A stretch of DNA of 64,000 nucleotides from Methylomonas fluvii (lineage in GTDB: Bacteria > Pseudomonadota > Gammaproteobacteria > Methylococcales > Methylomonadaceae), in NCBI RefSeq assembly GCF_014850975.1, contig NZ_JACXST010000001.1, forward strand, positions 1,860,001 to 1,924,000, in the 5' to 3' direction. Position numbers and translations under genes: made by a program. The notes beneath the pieces were generated by a model, which made no database searches, was not told where the DNA came from, and saw only the letters and a list, made by a program, of their open reading frames with translations. This document shows, piece after piece, positions 44,586 through 52,565 of this stretch (position 1 is its first letter; the number at the start of each line of letters is the position of its first letter).

Positions 44586-45523
44586 GCCGCACCGCCGACC
44601 ATCTTTACTGGATGGCCCGTTATATCGAGCGCGCCGAGAATATGGCGCGGGTGCTGGACGTCACCTATCGGATGTCACTGGTTGCCAATAGCGCTTATGA
44701 CGAAACCGCACGCTGGAAGCCCCCGGTGCAGATTGCCGACGATATCGAGGCTTTCGAGAAAAACTACTCTGGTTATACTGCGGCCAATGTGATTCAGTTC
44801 ATGGCGCTGGATGAACGTAATCCGTCCAGCATCGTCAGCGCCCTTAACTCTGCGCGAGAAAATGCGCGTGCGGTGCGGGTGGCGATGTCTTCGGAAATGT
44901 GGGAGACCGTCAATGCGTTGTGGTTGGAACTTAGGCAACGGATTCGACAAGGTTTACGGGAAGCAGAGATCAGCGAATTTTGCGATTGGGTTAAATCGCG
45001 TTCGCACCTGTTTCGCGGTGTTACCTTTGGCACCATGTTACGCGACGACAGTTACAAGTTCGTGCGTTTGGGCAGCTTTGTCGAACGGGCCGACAATACC
45101 GCTAGACTCCTGGATGCCAAGTATCAATTGCTGTTGCCGGCCGTGGAGGCGCCCGAGGGCCAGGTCGACTATTACGAATGGAGTTCCTTGCTGCGCTCGG
45201 TATCGGCATTTGAGGCCTATCAAAAAGTGTTTCGGGATACCATCGAGCCCTGGAAAGTGGCCGAGTTATTGGTGTTACGCGACGACATGCCGCGTTCCTT
45301 GCATGCCTGTTACGACGAACTAGCGCCTATCTTGGAGCAACTGTGTCGGCAGCGGGGGCGGGAGTGTCTGCGGTTGGCCGGCGAAAATCATGCGCGGCTG
45401 CATTACGGGCGGATGGCCGACATTTTTAAGATGGGCTTACATCAGTTTTTGCAGGATTTCATTTTGCGCAACAATGCGCTCGGCGTTGAAATTCAGCGGG
45501 CCTTTCTTAATGGGCCGGAATAA
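44579..45523 (+). CDS. Alpha-E domain protein (COG2307)
   Basis: 314 residues starting MLSRTADHLYWMARYIERAE at 44579, with a GGAGA ribosome site inside the end of the ATP-grasp gene. An upstream in-frame extension to 44387 is inside that gene and is rejected. The protein is nearly all helical, as expected for the alpha-E domain, with the typical RYIERAENMARVLD and FVERADNTARLLD repeats. It is a conserved partner of COG2308 ATP-grasp proteins; no catalytic activity is known. The next gene follows after 94 bases that hold a perfect inverted repeat. Confidence 0.92.
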   Translation: MLSRTADHLYWMARYIERAENMARVLDVTYRMSLVANSAYDETARWKPPVQIADDIEAFEKNYSGYTAANVIQFMALDERNPSSIVSALNSARENARAVRVAMSSEMWETVNALWLELRQRIRQGLREAEISEFCDWVKSRSHLFRGVTFGTMLRDDSYKFVRLGSFVERADNTARLLDAKYQLLLPAVEAPEGQVDYYEWSSLLRSVSAFEAYQKVFRDTIEPWKVAELLVLRDDMPRSLHACYDELAPILEQLCRQRGRECLRLAGENHARLHYGRMADIFKMGLHQFLQDFILRNNALGVEIQRAFLNGPE

Positions 45524-45527
45524 GTCC

Positions 45528-45585
45528 TTGCTTAAAAGGCGCCGTAAGTCATTGCCGCACCGACTGTTTAAGCAAAATTTTGGCG
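45528..45585 (+). repeat. Perfect 9-bp inverted repeat between alpha-E and VOC-like genes
   Basis: TTGCTTAAA (45528-45536) and TTTAAGCAA (45577-45585), separated by 40 bases, then AATTTT. It could be a hairpin that trims or partly terminates the transcript within the operon, or an operator. Nothing in the sequence decides between these. Confidence 0.4.
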
Positions 45586-45617
45586 ATTCAGCCTAACGGA
45601 CAATTAGAGGAAAACGG

Positions 45618-46871
45618 ATGATAAATTCACTGATCCACCCCAAACAGGGCGACAAGGCCAATTCCCCCTGGTTTGACGAGTTTCTGGTCAAATTGCTGGA
45701 AAACCGGGACCGTACTGGCTTGACCGAAATGATCCGCGAAATAGACGCGTTAATGTTGACGGTGGAGCCGGGCTGTTCGGCGGCCTATGTTAGCGAATTG
45801 GCCTTGATGACGCCTTACCACTATCTGGTTACCTTGGAGTCCGAGAGCCATTGGACTCACGTGCTGCGGATTGATATGAATTCGCCGGACCTGTTGGTGC
45901 GGGAAGTGCGGGTACCCGGCCGCGGCGACATTTTCCGTAGTCTGAACGAGGTGTATCCGATCGGCGCGCATAAGCCCAATTCGCGCTATATGGGTGAGAT
46001 TTTTCGGGTCAGCAATCTGCATGAGGTGGTCGAGCAGCAAAAAGCCAGGGAAATTCGCTTTTTTAATCAGGATCAAATTCGCAAACTGGAATTGCCGGGC
46101 AATATGGCCATCGTCAAACCATCGCCGTATACGCACAATATTGTTGCATATTGGGAGCGGCCGCCGGAGGACATAAGAGTATATGCCTTGGGAAATAGCA
46201 TCATTCTTGATGACGTCAATCGCGGCTATCTGCAAGCGAAGGAAATTCAGGAAGAACTGGGGCTGGATAAACTGATCCGCCCCATCGATCATCTAGCCAC
46301 CCGGGTTTATAGTCAGAATCGGGAAGTGGCGATTTTGGAATATTTGACCCTCTCCAGTTATTACTATTGGGGGTCTTACGACATTGCCAATCAGAATTCA
46401 TCGACCAACGTGACCAAAAGCATCCATTATCCCGAGGAACGCATTAGTCCGGCCAAAGTGTTTACCGCTGCCAATCATCCGTATTTTGTTAATCACCTGG
46501 TGGGCTTACCTTCGCCGACCGAGAGTTTCGTGCGTAATTATGGCCCGCGCTTGCATCATGTGGCTTTGGAAGTCGCGGACGGAGAGATCAACGGTCTAGC
46601 CAACATCGATTATGTAGTGCAGGCTATTCGGGCCAGAGGCAAGGACTTTCTGCTGGATGTGATCGGGTCGCGCGAAGAAGGCTTGAAGCAAATATTTTCC
46701 AGCGCGTCCGAGCATTCTTCGTTGATTGTGGAATACGTGCAGCGTTTTGGTAATTTTGATGGCTTTTTCACGAAGCAGAACGTTGCTGAATTAACGCATG
46801 CGGCCGGGGTAGAGGAAAATCTACGCTTGTTGCAGGCAGAGAGTGAAGCAGCCAGTCCGGTGTCAGCATGA
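45618..46871 (+). CDS. VOC-fold, 4-hydroxyphenylpyruvate dioxygenase-like protein
   Basis: 417 residues with a good ribosome site (GAGGAAAA) before ATG 45618. Residues about 215-400 resemble the catalytic half of HPPD-type vicinal-oxygen-chelate proteins: RPIDHLATRVYS, YGPRLHHVALEV (probable metal-binding His), a FLLDVIGSREEGLKQIFS stretch, then LIVEYVQRFGNFDGFFTKQNV (probable Glu ligand). The N-terminal half holds ALMTPYHYLVTLES. I do not recognise it as a true HPPD and assign only the fold and possible Fe(II) dependence. It is inside the ATP-grasp/alpha-E/transglutaminase cluster; its stop overlaps the transglutaminase start by 4 bases, so a role in the same pathway is likely. Confidence 0.6.
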   Translation: MINSLIHPKQGDKANSPWFDEFLVKLLENRDRTGLTEMIREIDALMLTVEPGCSAAYVSELALMTPYHYLVTLESESHWTHVLRIDMNSPDLLVREVRVPGRGDIFRSLNEVYPIGAHKPNSRYMGEIFRVSNLHEVVEQQKAREIRFFNQDQIRKLELPGNMAIVKPSPYTHNIVAYWERPPEDIRVYALGNSIILDDVNRGYLQAKEIQEELGLDKLIRPIDHLATRVYSQNREVAILEYLTLSSYYYWGSYDIANQNSSTNVTKSIHYPEERISPAKVFTAANHPYFVNHLVGLPSPTESFVRNYGPRLHHVALEVADGEINGLANIDYVVQAIRARGKDFLLDVIGSREEGLKQIFSSASEHSSLIVEYVQRFGNFDGFFTKQNVAELTHAAGVEENLRLLQAESEAASPVSA

Positions 46872-49800
46872 GTATCAGAGTCGCGATCAATCACAAAACC
46901 AGTTACCACTACGATCATCCAGTCCAGTTGACGCCGCATGTACTGCGGCTGCGGCCGGCTTCACACTCGCGGACGGCGGTCAGTGCCTATTCATTGACTA
47001 TCAAGCCGGATAAGCACTTCATTAATTGGCAGCAGGATCCGTTCGGCAATTATTTGGCGCGCTTGGTGTTTCCGGAAAAAACCACCGAGTTTTCGATAGA
47101 AGTGGATTTGATCGCCGATATGACGGTGATCAACCCCTTCGATTTTTTTCTGGAAGAGTACGCCGAACATTATCCGTTTGCTTATCCGGAGCAATTGGCC
47201 AAGGAACTGGCGCCGTACCTGGAAATTCGCGAGCAGGGGCCTTTGCTGCAAACCTTTTTGGCCGGCTTGAAGCGGGATAAGCAAGGCATCGTTGATTTTC
47301 TGGTAGGCATCAATCAAGCGGTGAACCAGGTCGTCAACTATGCAATCCGCATGGAGCCGGGTGTGCAAAGTTGCGAGGAAACCCTGGAAAAAAAGCTGGG
47401 TTCTTGTCGAGATTCCGGTTGGTTATTAGTACAGGTATTGCGGCACATGGGTTTGGCCGCGCGCTTTGTATCGGGGTATTTGGTGCAGCTGGTCGCAGAT
47501 GTTAAATCGCTGGACGGCCCATCCGGTACCGATCACGATTTCACCGATCTGCACGCCTGGGCCGAGGTATATATTCCCGGTGCTGGCTGGATAGGTATGG
47601 ATCCGACGTCCGGACTTTTTGCCGGAGAGGGTCATATTCCCTTAGCCTGTACCGCCGATTATGTCAGCGCGGCGCCTGTCAGCGGCGGCTTTATCGGCAA
47701 GGCAGAGACTACCTTCGATTTTTCCAATCGTGTCAGCCGCATCCATGAAGACCCACGGGTTACCAAACCATACACCGATAAGCAATGGACAGACATTGAA
47801 CGGCTGGGAGAAAAGGTCGATGCCGAGCTGAAAGCTGGGGATGTGCGTTTAACCATGGGCGGCGAGCCGACTTTTGTGTCCATCGATAATATGGATGCGC
47901 CGGAATGGAACACCGATGCTGATGGTGAGGAAAAGCGCAAGTTGGCCGGAAAATTGGTCAGACGTTTGCGCGACAGCTTTGCGCCGGGCGGTTTGTTGTA
48001 TTTCGGCCAGGGCAAATGGTATCCGGGCGAGCCGTTGCCGCGCTGGCAGTTGGCGTGTTTCTGGCGCAAGGATGGTAAACCGATCTGGAAGAATCCGGCC
48101 CTATTGGCGGATGAGACTCGCGATTATGGATTCGACCTCAAGCAGGCGGAAGCTTTTATCCGTGATTTGGTGAAACGGCTGGGCGTGGCCGGCGAATTCA
48201 TTCTACCGGGTTTCGAAGATCCTCTTTACTATCTGTTACAGGAGGGATTGGTACCGAAAAACCTGGATCCTTTGCAAGTCGATTTGAAAGACGACTTAGA
48301 GCGTCGGCGCTTGGCCAAATTGCTCAGCGCGGATCTCGGTGCGCCGGTCGGTTATGTTTTGCCGCTGCACTGGAGCTATCAGGCCAGCGCTTGGAGCAGC
48401 AGTGCTTGGGAATTTCGGCGCGGGGCGATGTTCCTGGTGCCTGGCGATTCGGCGATGGGTTTGCGTTTACCTCTGAACAGTTTACCTTGGGTGCCGTTCG
48501 AAAAGCGCGATCACCCCCATGAACGTAGCCTTTACGAACCGGTGGAGCCTTTGGGCGATATTGATTCGGAAGTTAGCCGTCGTTACAGTCAAATGGCCAA
48601 GCAGGAACTGCATCCGACCGAAATGGACGCGGCCGACGATGAGAGACCGCGCGACCCGGAATGGGTGCCGCATACCGCTTTGTCGGTGCAAACCCGTGAC
48701 GGCCGATTATATGTATTTGTGCCACCCACTACCGAGTTGGAACACTACCTGGACATTATCGCGTCGGTGGAAGCCACGGCAGCGGCTTTGAAAATGCCGG
48801 TGGTGATAGAGGGCTATCAGCCGCCGCACGATTTGCGTTTGGTCCGTCTGCCGGTGACACCCGATCCTGGCGTGATAGAAGTCAACATTCATCCGGCCGC
48901 CAGTTGGCAAGAGCTGGTGCATAACACCACCACTTTGTACGAGCTGGCCCGGTTGACACGACTCGGCACCGAGAAATTCATGTTGGATGGCCGGCATACC
49001 GGTACCGGTGGCGGCAATCATGTGACCTTAGGTGGCATTACGCCGGCCGATAGTCCGATTTTACGGCGACCGGATTTGTTGCGCAGCTTGGTTACTTATT
49101 GGCAGCATCATCCGGCCCTATCCTATTTGTTTTCCGGTTTGTTTCTCGGTCCAACCAGCCAGGCGCCACGCGTCGACGAAGCGCGCAATGACAGTCTATA
49201 CGAGCTGGAAATTGCTTTCCAGCAGATGCCGGAGGGTGAGGTAGCCGCGCCTTGGTTGGTCGATAGGCTGTTCCGTAATTTACTGGTGGATATGACCGGC
49301 AATACCCATCGCAGCGAGTTTTGTATCGACAAGCTCTATGCGCCGGGTACTGACGCCGGGCGTCTTGGTCTGCTGGAGTTGCGTGCCTTCGAAATGCCGC
49401 CGCATGCCAGGATGAGCCTGATGCAAATGCTGTTGCTGAGAACCCTGGTGGCCTGGTTTTGGCGCGAACCCTACAAGAAGCCTTTGGTGCGCTGGGGAAC
49501 GCAATTGCATGACCGGTTTATGTTGCCGCATTTTATTGCCAGCGACATTTACGATGTGGCGCGCGATCTGCAAGCCGCGGGGTACGAATTCAAGACAGAA
49601 TGGTTCGCACCGTTTTTGGAATTCCGCTTTCCTAGGATCGGTAGTCTGCGGGTTAACGATCTGCAATTGGATCTGTATCAGGCTATTGAGCCATGGCACG
49701 TGTTAGGCGAAGAAATCACCAGCAGCGGTACTGCCCGCTATGTAGATTCCTCGGTGGAGCGCTTGCAAGTGTCGCTTAGTGGCGCAATGGGTGAACGTTA

Positions 49801-50179
49801 TGCCTTAACCTGCAATGGTCGCAGGGTGCCGTTAAAGGCTACCGGCAAGCAAGGAGAGCTAGTGGCGGGCATCCGCTATCGGGCTTGGAATCCACCGTCG
49901 GCCTTGCATCCCTCCATCGGTGTGCAGGCGCCGCTGGTATTTGATTTGGTCGATACCTGGAACGGTCGGTCTATCGGCGGTTGCACATATCATGTCTCTC
50001 ACCCCGGCGGCCGCAACTACGACACGCTGCCGGTTAATGCTTATGAGGCTGAAGGACGCAGAGTTAGTCGTTTTTGGCAGCACGGTCATACACCAACAGA
50101 TACCGTGTTGGAATTACCTAGCGAAGAGCTAAATAAAGACTATCCGTTTACACTGGATTTACGTTGGAATGCGCGCTAA
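46868..50179 (+). CDS. Transglutaminase-like protein fused to DUF2126 (COG1305-COG4196)
   Basis: 1103 residues. The N-terminal 300 residues are a bacterial transglutaminase-like protease/amidase domain with the triad Cys180 (GSCRDSGWLLV), His229 (DLHAWAEVYIPG) and Asp245 (GMDPTSG). From about 335 a DUF2126 domain runs to the end (LTMGGEPTFVSIDNMDAPEW; LYFGQGKWYPGEPLPRWQ; DGRHTGTGGGNHVTLGG). DUF2126 is a large uncharacterised module that has been proposed to be a peptide ligase; I cannot confirm that from sequence. The fusion is the standard form in this cluster type, with the permuted ATP-grasp and alpha-E proteins upstream. It is the last gene of the operon. Confidence 0.93.
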   Translation: MSIRVAINHKTSYHYDHPVQLTPHVLRLRPASHSRTAVSAYSLTIKPDKHFINWQQDPFGNYLARLVFPEKTTEFSIEVDLIADMTVINPFDFFLEEYAEHYPFAYPEQLAKELAPYLEIREQGPLLQTFLAGLKRDKQGIVDFLVGINQAVNQVVNYAIRMEPGVQSCEETLEKKLGSCRDSGWLLVQVLRHMGLAARFVSGYLVQLVADVKSLDGPSGTDHDFTDLHAWAEVYIPGAGWIGMDPTSGLFAGEGHIPLACTADYVSAAPVSGGFIGKAETTFDFSNRVSRIHEDPRVTKPYTDKQWTDIERLGEKVDAELKAGDVRLTMGGEPTFVSIDNMDAPEWNTDADGEEKRKLAGKLVRRLRDSFAPGGLLYFGQGKWYPGEPLPRWQLACFWRKDGKPIWKNPALLADETRDYGFDLKQAEAFIRDLVKRLGVAGEFILPGFEDPLYYLLQEGLVPKNLDPLQVDLKDDLERRRLAKLLSADLGAPVGYVLPLHWSYQASAWSSSAWEFRRGAMFLVPGDSAMGLRLPLNSLPWVPFEKRDHPHERSLYEPVEPLGDIDSEVSRRYSQMAKQELHPTEMDAADDERPRDPEWVPHTALSVQTRDGRLYVFVPPTTELEHYLDIIASVEATAAALKMPVVIEGYQPPHDLRLVRLPVTPDPGVIEVNIHPAASWQELVHNTTTLYELARLTRLGTEKFMLDGRHTGTGGGNHVTLGGITPADSPILRRPDLLRSLVTYWQHHPALSYLFSGLFLGPTSQAPRVDEARNDSLYELEIAFQQMPEGEVAAPWLVDRLFRNLLVDMTGNTHRSEFCIDKLYAPGTDAGRLGLLELRAFEMPPHARMSLMQMLLLRTLVAWFWREPYKKPLVRWGTQLHDRFMLPHFIASDIYDVARDLQAAGYEFKTEWFAPFLEFRFPRIGSLRVNDLQLDLYQAIEPWHVLGEEITSSGTARYVDSSVERLQVSLSGAMGERYALTCNGRRVPLKATGKQGELVAGIRYRAWNPPSALHPSIGVQAPLVFDLVDTWNGRSIGGCTYHVSHPGGRNYDTLPVNAYEAEGRRVSRFWQHGHTPTDTVLELPSEELNKDYPFTLDLRWNAR

Positions 50180-50344
50180 TCAGAGTGGGGAAATTAAAAA
50201 ATCTAATCAGTGAGTGTCGGTTTTTTTTACAAGTTATCTTGAAATTAACGCGATTTGCTATACCATCCTTGCCTGAGGGGCGAGGCAAATTGGCTATAGC
50301 TATTTGAACTTGTTAGAAATATTTTTTATAGGGTGGGGTGTCTC
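50180..50344. promoter_or_regulatory. AT-rich spacer before the XrtA/PEP-CTERM locus
   Basis: 165 bases, clearly more AT-rich than the gene to its left, marking the start of the EPS locus. It probably carries the promoter of the first acyltransferase gene. A sigma-54 site (GG-N10-GC) was searched for because PrsR is a sigma-54 activator; none with good flanking bases was found. Confidence 0.3.
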
Positions 50345-51115
50345 TTGAATCGACAGAAGCAGTATTTCGATAATTGTTTCGAGGTATTTTTAGCTGATAC
50401 GCGGGAAAGTAAAAAAATTCATTATCAACTCAGATACCGGGTTTATTGTGATGAAATGGGCTTCGACGATAAGGAGCGGTTTCCGGCGCAGCAAGAAATC
50501 GACGAATGGGATAAAAGCGCGGTTCATTTTTTAGTTAGGCATAAATATACTCAACAGTGGTTGGGCGGGTTGAGGATGGTCACGCCCAAAGGTCACGTTT
50601 TTCCGTTTCAAGAAAGCAGTAGTTCACATCAACGGCTACCACGCGGCGGATACAAAAATTCCGTTGAAATTTCCAGGCTATGCGTTACTAAGGAAGCAAG
50701 GCGCTTTGCCTTCAGAAACCCGGCTATAGACCTAGCTGAAGAAAATCGCAAAATTAGTTTTCTGCACGATTATCGCAATATCAATAGAGACATAATGTGG
50801 GGGCTGTATCGGGCTGCAGCGGTTTATTCCGTCCGGCAGGGCATTAAGCATTGGTATATGTTAGCCAATCCGGCACTGGCATATAGTGTTAAAAAACAAG
50901 GCTTCGATATACAGCAAATAGGCGATGCCAGCCGTCAAAGTACACGTATGCTGTATTATTTGAGTACAAGGCAAGTGTTGGAAAATTCGTTATTGATTGA
51001 GGACTACCGACACGATTTCCGCTTATATTCGGATATTGCAACTGACGTTTCTGTTGATATGGGCGGGCGCCAGGTAAAGCAAATCGGGGTTATTTCTTAT
51101 GTATCGAGAATCTGA
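50345..51115 (+). CDS. PEP-CTERM/exosortase-associated acyltransferase, copy 1
   Basis: 256 residues from TTG 50345 (MNRQKQYFDNCFEVF), with GGTGGGG as ribosome site; a GTG at 50333 is the alternative and would overlap that site. The fold is that of GNAT/autoinducer-synthase-like acyltransferases: YQLRYRVYCDEMGFDD, AVHFLVRH, GGLRMVTPKGHVFPF and VEISRLCVTKEARRF. The family (TIGR03694-like) is found only with exosortase systems; its substrate is unknown. A paralogue is encoded at 55255. It precedes prsR, which runs the other way. Confidence 0.85.
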   Translation: MNRQKQYFDNCFEVFLADTRESKKIHYQLRYRVYCDEMGFDDKERFPAQQEIDEWDKSAVHFLVRHKYTQQWLGGLRMVTPKGHVFPFQESSSSHQRLPRGGYKNSVEISRLCVTKEARRFAFRNPAIDLAEENRKISFLHDYRNINRDIMWGLYRAAAVYSVRQGIKHWYMLANPALAYSVKKQGFDIQQIGDASRQSTRMLYYLSTRQVLENSLLIEDYRHDFRLYSDIATDVSVDMGGRQVKQIGVISYVSRI

Positions 51116-51188
51116 TTTATCCGTTTAAATCCGCCGAGCAAAACCCTCGCCTGCAATTTCAACCATTCTCGCTGGTAGGCCCTCTATG

Positions 51189-52565
51189 TCATTCCTGGTG
51201 TTCATCAGTATGATTACGCAGCAAAGCTTGCAGTCCGTATTTTTCAAATAAACCGTACAAGGTTGGTCTGGTAACACCTAACAATTTAGCTGCTTCGGAT
51301 ATGTTATTGTCGGCGTAGGTCAGCGCGCGTTTGATGGCGATGGTTTCTGCCGCTTCTCGTACCGACTTGAGATTCAGCGGCATAGACTTGTCGCTATCGG
51401 TACCAATTTCCAGCTCTTCGGCAGTGACGAAATTGTTGTCGGATAAAATGACCGCACGTTTGATTTTGTTCTCCATCTCCCGAATGTTGCCAGGCCAGTT
51501 ATAAGCTTCAAGAGCACGAGCGGCGTCGTGGGAAAAATGTTTTTCTTTGGAGTTGTTTTCGCGGCAATACCGTTGCAGCAAAGCATTGGCTATCGTGATG
51601 ATGTCGCCGTCGCGTTCGCGTAGCGGGGGAATGTCAACGACGATCTCACTGAGCCGGTAATATAAGTCGCCCCGGAAATTACCTTGCGCAATAAGGTCGG
51701 GTAAATGGCGATGTGTCGCACATATGATGCGCACATCCACGGCAATTTCCTTTCTACCCCCTAACCGTTCTATGACGCGTTCCTGAATAAATCGCAGCAA
51801 TTTTGCTTGCAAGGCAAAAGGTAGGTCGCCGATCTCGTCCAAAAAGAATGTGCCACCTTGCGCATATTCGATTTTGCCTTTGGTTTGCGCTACTGCGCCG
51901 GTGAATGCACCTTTCTCGTAGCCGAATAATTCGCTCTCTAACAATGTTTCCGGTATGGCCGCGCAGTTTACCGCCACAAACGGTTGTGAGGCGCGTGCGC
52001 TCAGGCGATGTAAGGCTTTTGCCATTAGCTCCTTACCGGTGCCGCTTTCGCCGATTAGCAATACGGTTGCTTGAGTCGGTGCAATTTTTTCAATTATCCG
52101 CATGACCGCCTGCATTTGCGGGCTGGTGGCGATCACGCCGGTCAGGGGCTTTTGTTGCTGCAATATTTGGTAGTCGCGCTCCAATGCGTCGAGTTGAAAC
52201 GCTCTTTCTATGATTAGCCCCAAGACGTCCGGGTCTACCGGCTTTTGATAAAAGTCATAAGCACCTAAGGCTACTGCATGAATCGCATTTGCTCGATCAT
52301 CATTGCCGGTTACCACGATTATCTTGGTGGCCGGTGCTAATGCGAGAATTTCCTTGAGAGTGGCGAGTCCTTCAGTGGCGTTGGAGGGGTCGGGTGGTAA
52401 ACCGAGATCCAAGGTAACGACGCTTGGCGTATATCGTCTAAGTGCTGCTATTGCTTCATCTCTATTGCTTGCTATTACTACTTCGTATTGTTCGAAGGCC
52501 CATTTCAGTTGTTTTTGCAAGCCTAGGTCGTCCTCGATAATTAACAGTACTTTAGAAGTGATCAT
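51189..52565 (-). CDS. prsR: PEP-CTERM-box response regulator PrsR
   Basis: 458 residues, a complete NtrC-type regulator: receiver domain (acidic pocket Glu11/Asp12/Asp13, phosphoacceptor Asp53, Lys108), AAA+ domain with GESGTGKE (172-179) and the sigma-54 contact motif GAFTGA (219-224), and a C-terminal Fis-type helix-turn-helix (NISEAAKLLGVTRPTLYGL). With PrsK it forms the two-component system known to control PEP-CTERM genes through sigma-54 promoters. Its start overlaps the prsK stop by 14 bases, so the two are translationally coupled. Confidence 0.95.
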   Translation of the reverse strand: MITSKVLLIIEDDLGLQKQLKWAFEQYEVVIASNRDEAIAALRRYTPSVVTLDLGLPPDPSNATEGLATLKEILALAPATKIIVVTGNDDRANAIHAVALGAYDFYQKPVDPDVLGLIIERAFQLDALERDYQILQQQKPLTGVIATSPQMQAVMRIIEKIAPTQATVLLIGESGTGKELMAKALHRLSARASQPFVAVNCAAIPETLLESELFGYEKGAFTGAVAQTKGKIEYAQGGTFFLDEIGDLPFALQAKLLRFIQERVIERLGGRKEIAVDVRIICATHRHLPDLIAQGNFRGDLYYRLSEIVVDIPPLRERDGDIITIANALLQRYCRENNSKEKHFSHDAARALEAYNWPGNIREMENKIKRAVILSDNNFVTAEELEIGTDSDKSMPLNLKSVREAAETIAIKRALTYADNNISEAAKLLGVTRPTLYGLFEKYGLQALLRNHTDEHQE

